Below are positions 63,820 through 64,000 of a stretch of DNA of 64,000 nt, one piece after another; position 1 is the stretch's first letter, and each line of letters starts with the position of its first letter. The notes under the pieces were generated by a model. The model was not told where the DNA came from. It did no database searches and was given only the letters and a program-made list of their open reading frames with translations. The stretch comes from Clostridium sp. AM58-1XD (GTDB lineage: Bacteria; Bacillota; Clostridia; Lachnospirales; Lachnospiraceae). Position numbers and translations under genes: made by a program. The DNA lies in the NCBI RefSeq assembly GCF_003464085.1, contig NZ_QSDR01000024.1, positions 10,662 to 74,661 of the forward strand, read 5' to 3'.

Positions 63820-64000
63820 ATGGCAAGAGAAAAGAAACCCGTACACAAAGTACAAATGACAGATGGGAAAAGGAACCTTATCCAGCAGCTCCTTCAGGAG
63901 TATGACATCCAGTCCGCAGAGGATATTCAGGATGCTCTCAAGGATCTGCTTGGCGGCACAATCAAAGAAATGATGGAAGCAGAGATGGATGAGCACCTGG
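63820..64000 (+). mobile_element. IS256 (mutator) family transposase, 3' truncated by window edge
   Basis: The ATG at 63820 follows TAGGAGG. The visible 60 codons contain NLIQQLLQEYDIQSAEDIQD, then ALKDLLGGTIKEMMEAEMDE, the conserved N-terminus of IS256-family transposases. The DDE catalytic part lies beyond the window. The left inverted repeat of the element should be in 63720-63810, but I could not fix it without the right end. Confidence 0.85.

Overview
The window reads as chromosome of a low-to-mid GC Gram-positive anaerobe of the Clostridia, most likely Lachnospiraceae. The reasons are the Clostridia-type Tad pilus locus (Flp1-like pilin, DUF5702, DUF6382-FHA), a V-type ATPase in place of an F-type operon, DUF3881 and DUF4446 genes, a chromosomal parAB pair with parS sites, and strong AGGAGG ribosome binding sites throughout. 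Family names come from recognising motifs by eye; no database search was possible.

Layout. 1-2.4 kb: the 3' part of murG, then (minus strand) a sigma factor, a HIT protein and a split rhomboid protease. 2.4-12.5 kb: a complete minus-strand Tad/Flp pilus operon with two prepilin peptidases. 12.7-16.8 kb: an ArsR-type regulator with a clear promoter and operator, a DUF2508 gene, a GH13 amylase and a frameshifted glgB. 16.9-25 kb: an M20 dipeptidase with a membrane protein, a two-component system, and a double-MerR regulator with an ABC-2 exporter. 25.2-26.8 kb: an NlpC/P60 hydrolase. 27-28.3 kb: two tRNA-Lys(CTT) copies in a 128-bp direct repeat. They flank a small island holding an Fst-like type I toxin-antitoxin locus and a Cro-type regulator. 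28.4-30.6 kb: trxA, a 47-codon gene, trmB and a DUF4145 protein. 30.8-39.4 kb: the V-ATPase operon. 39.8-49 kb: TRIC channel, TIGR01906 protein, D-Ala-D-Ala carboxypeptidase, KdpD/KdpE-like pair, DUF6282-GntP pair, exonuclease and EamA transporter. 49.1-57.5 kb: an accessory block with LemA/DUF2207, a large surface protein, an AgrC/AgrA-like pair, decayed fragments, and an integrase remnant beside tRNA-Arg(CCT) and a tRNA-Arg half copy. 57.5-64 kb: DUF3881, gdhA, DUF4446, parB, parA with two parS sites, an alpha/beta hydrolase, and the start of an IS256-type transposase.

Two results stand out. The first is the 27.49-27.77 kb locus. Two convergent promoters, a 28-residue one-helix peptide, 19-nt repeats at the 5' ends of both RNAs and a shared 12-bp terminator stem reproduce the layout of the Fst/par type I toxin-antitoxin family. 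The second is that at least seven otherwise normal genes each carry one single-base deletion: rhomboid, glgB, the DUF4145-SH3 gene, the TIGR01906 gene, a histidine kinase, its response regulator and an EamA transporter. Seven deletions and no insertions in 64 kb suggest uncorrected consensus errors in the assembly more than biology. Those genes are therefore annotated as probable intact genes that are broken in this sequence.
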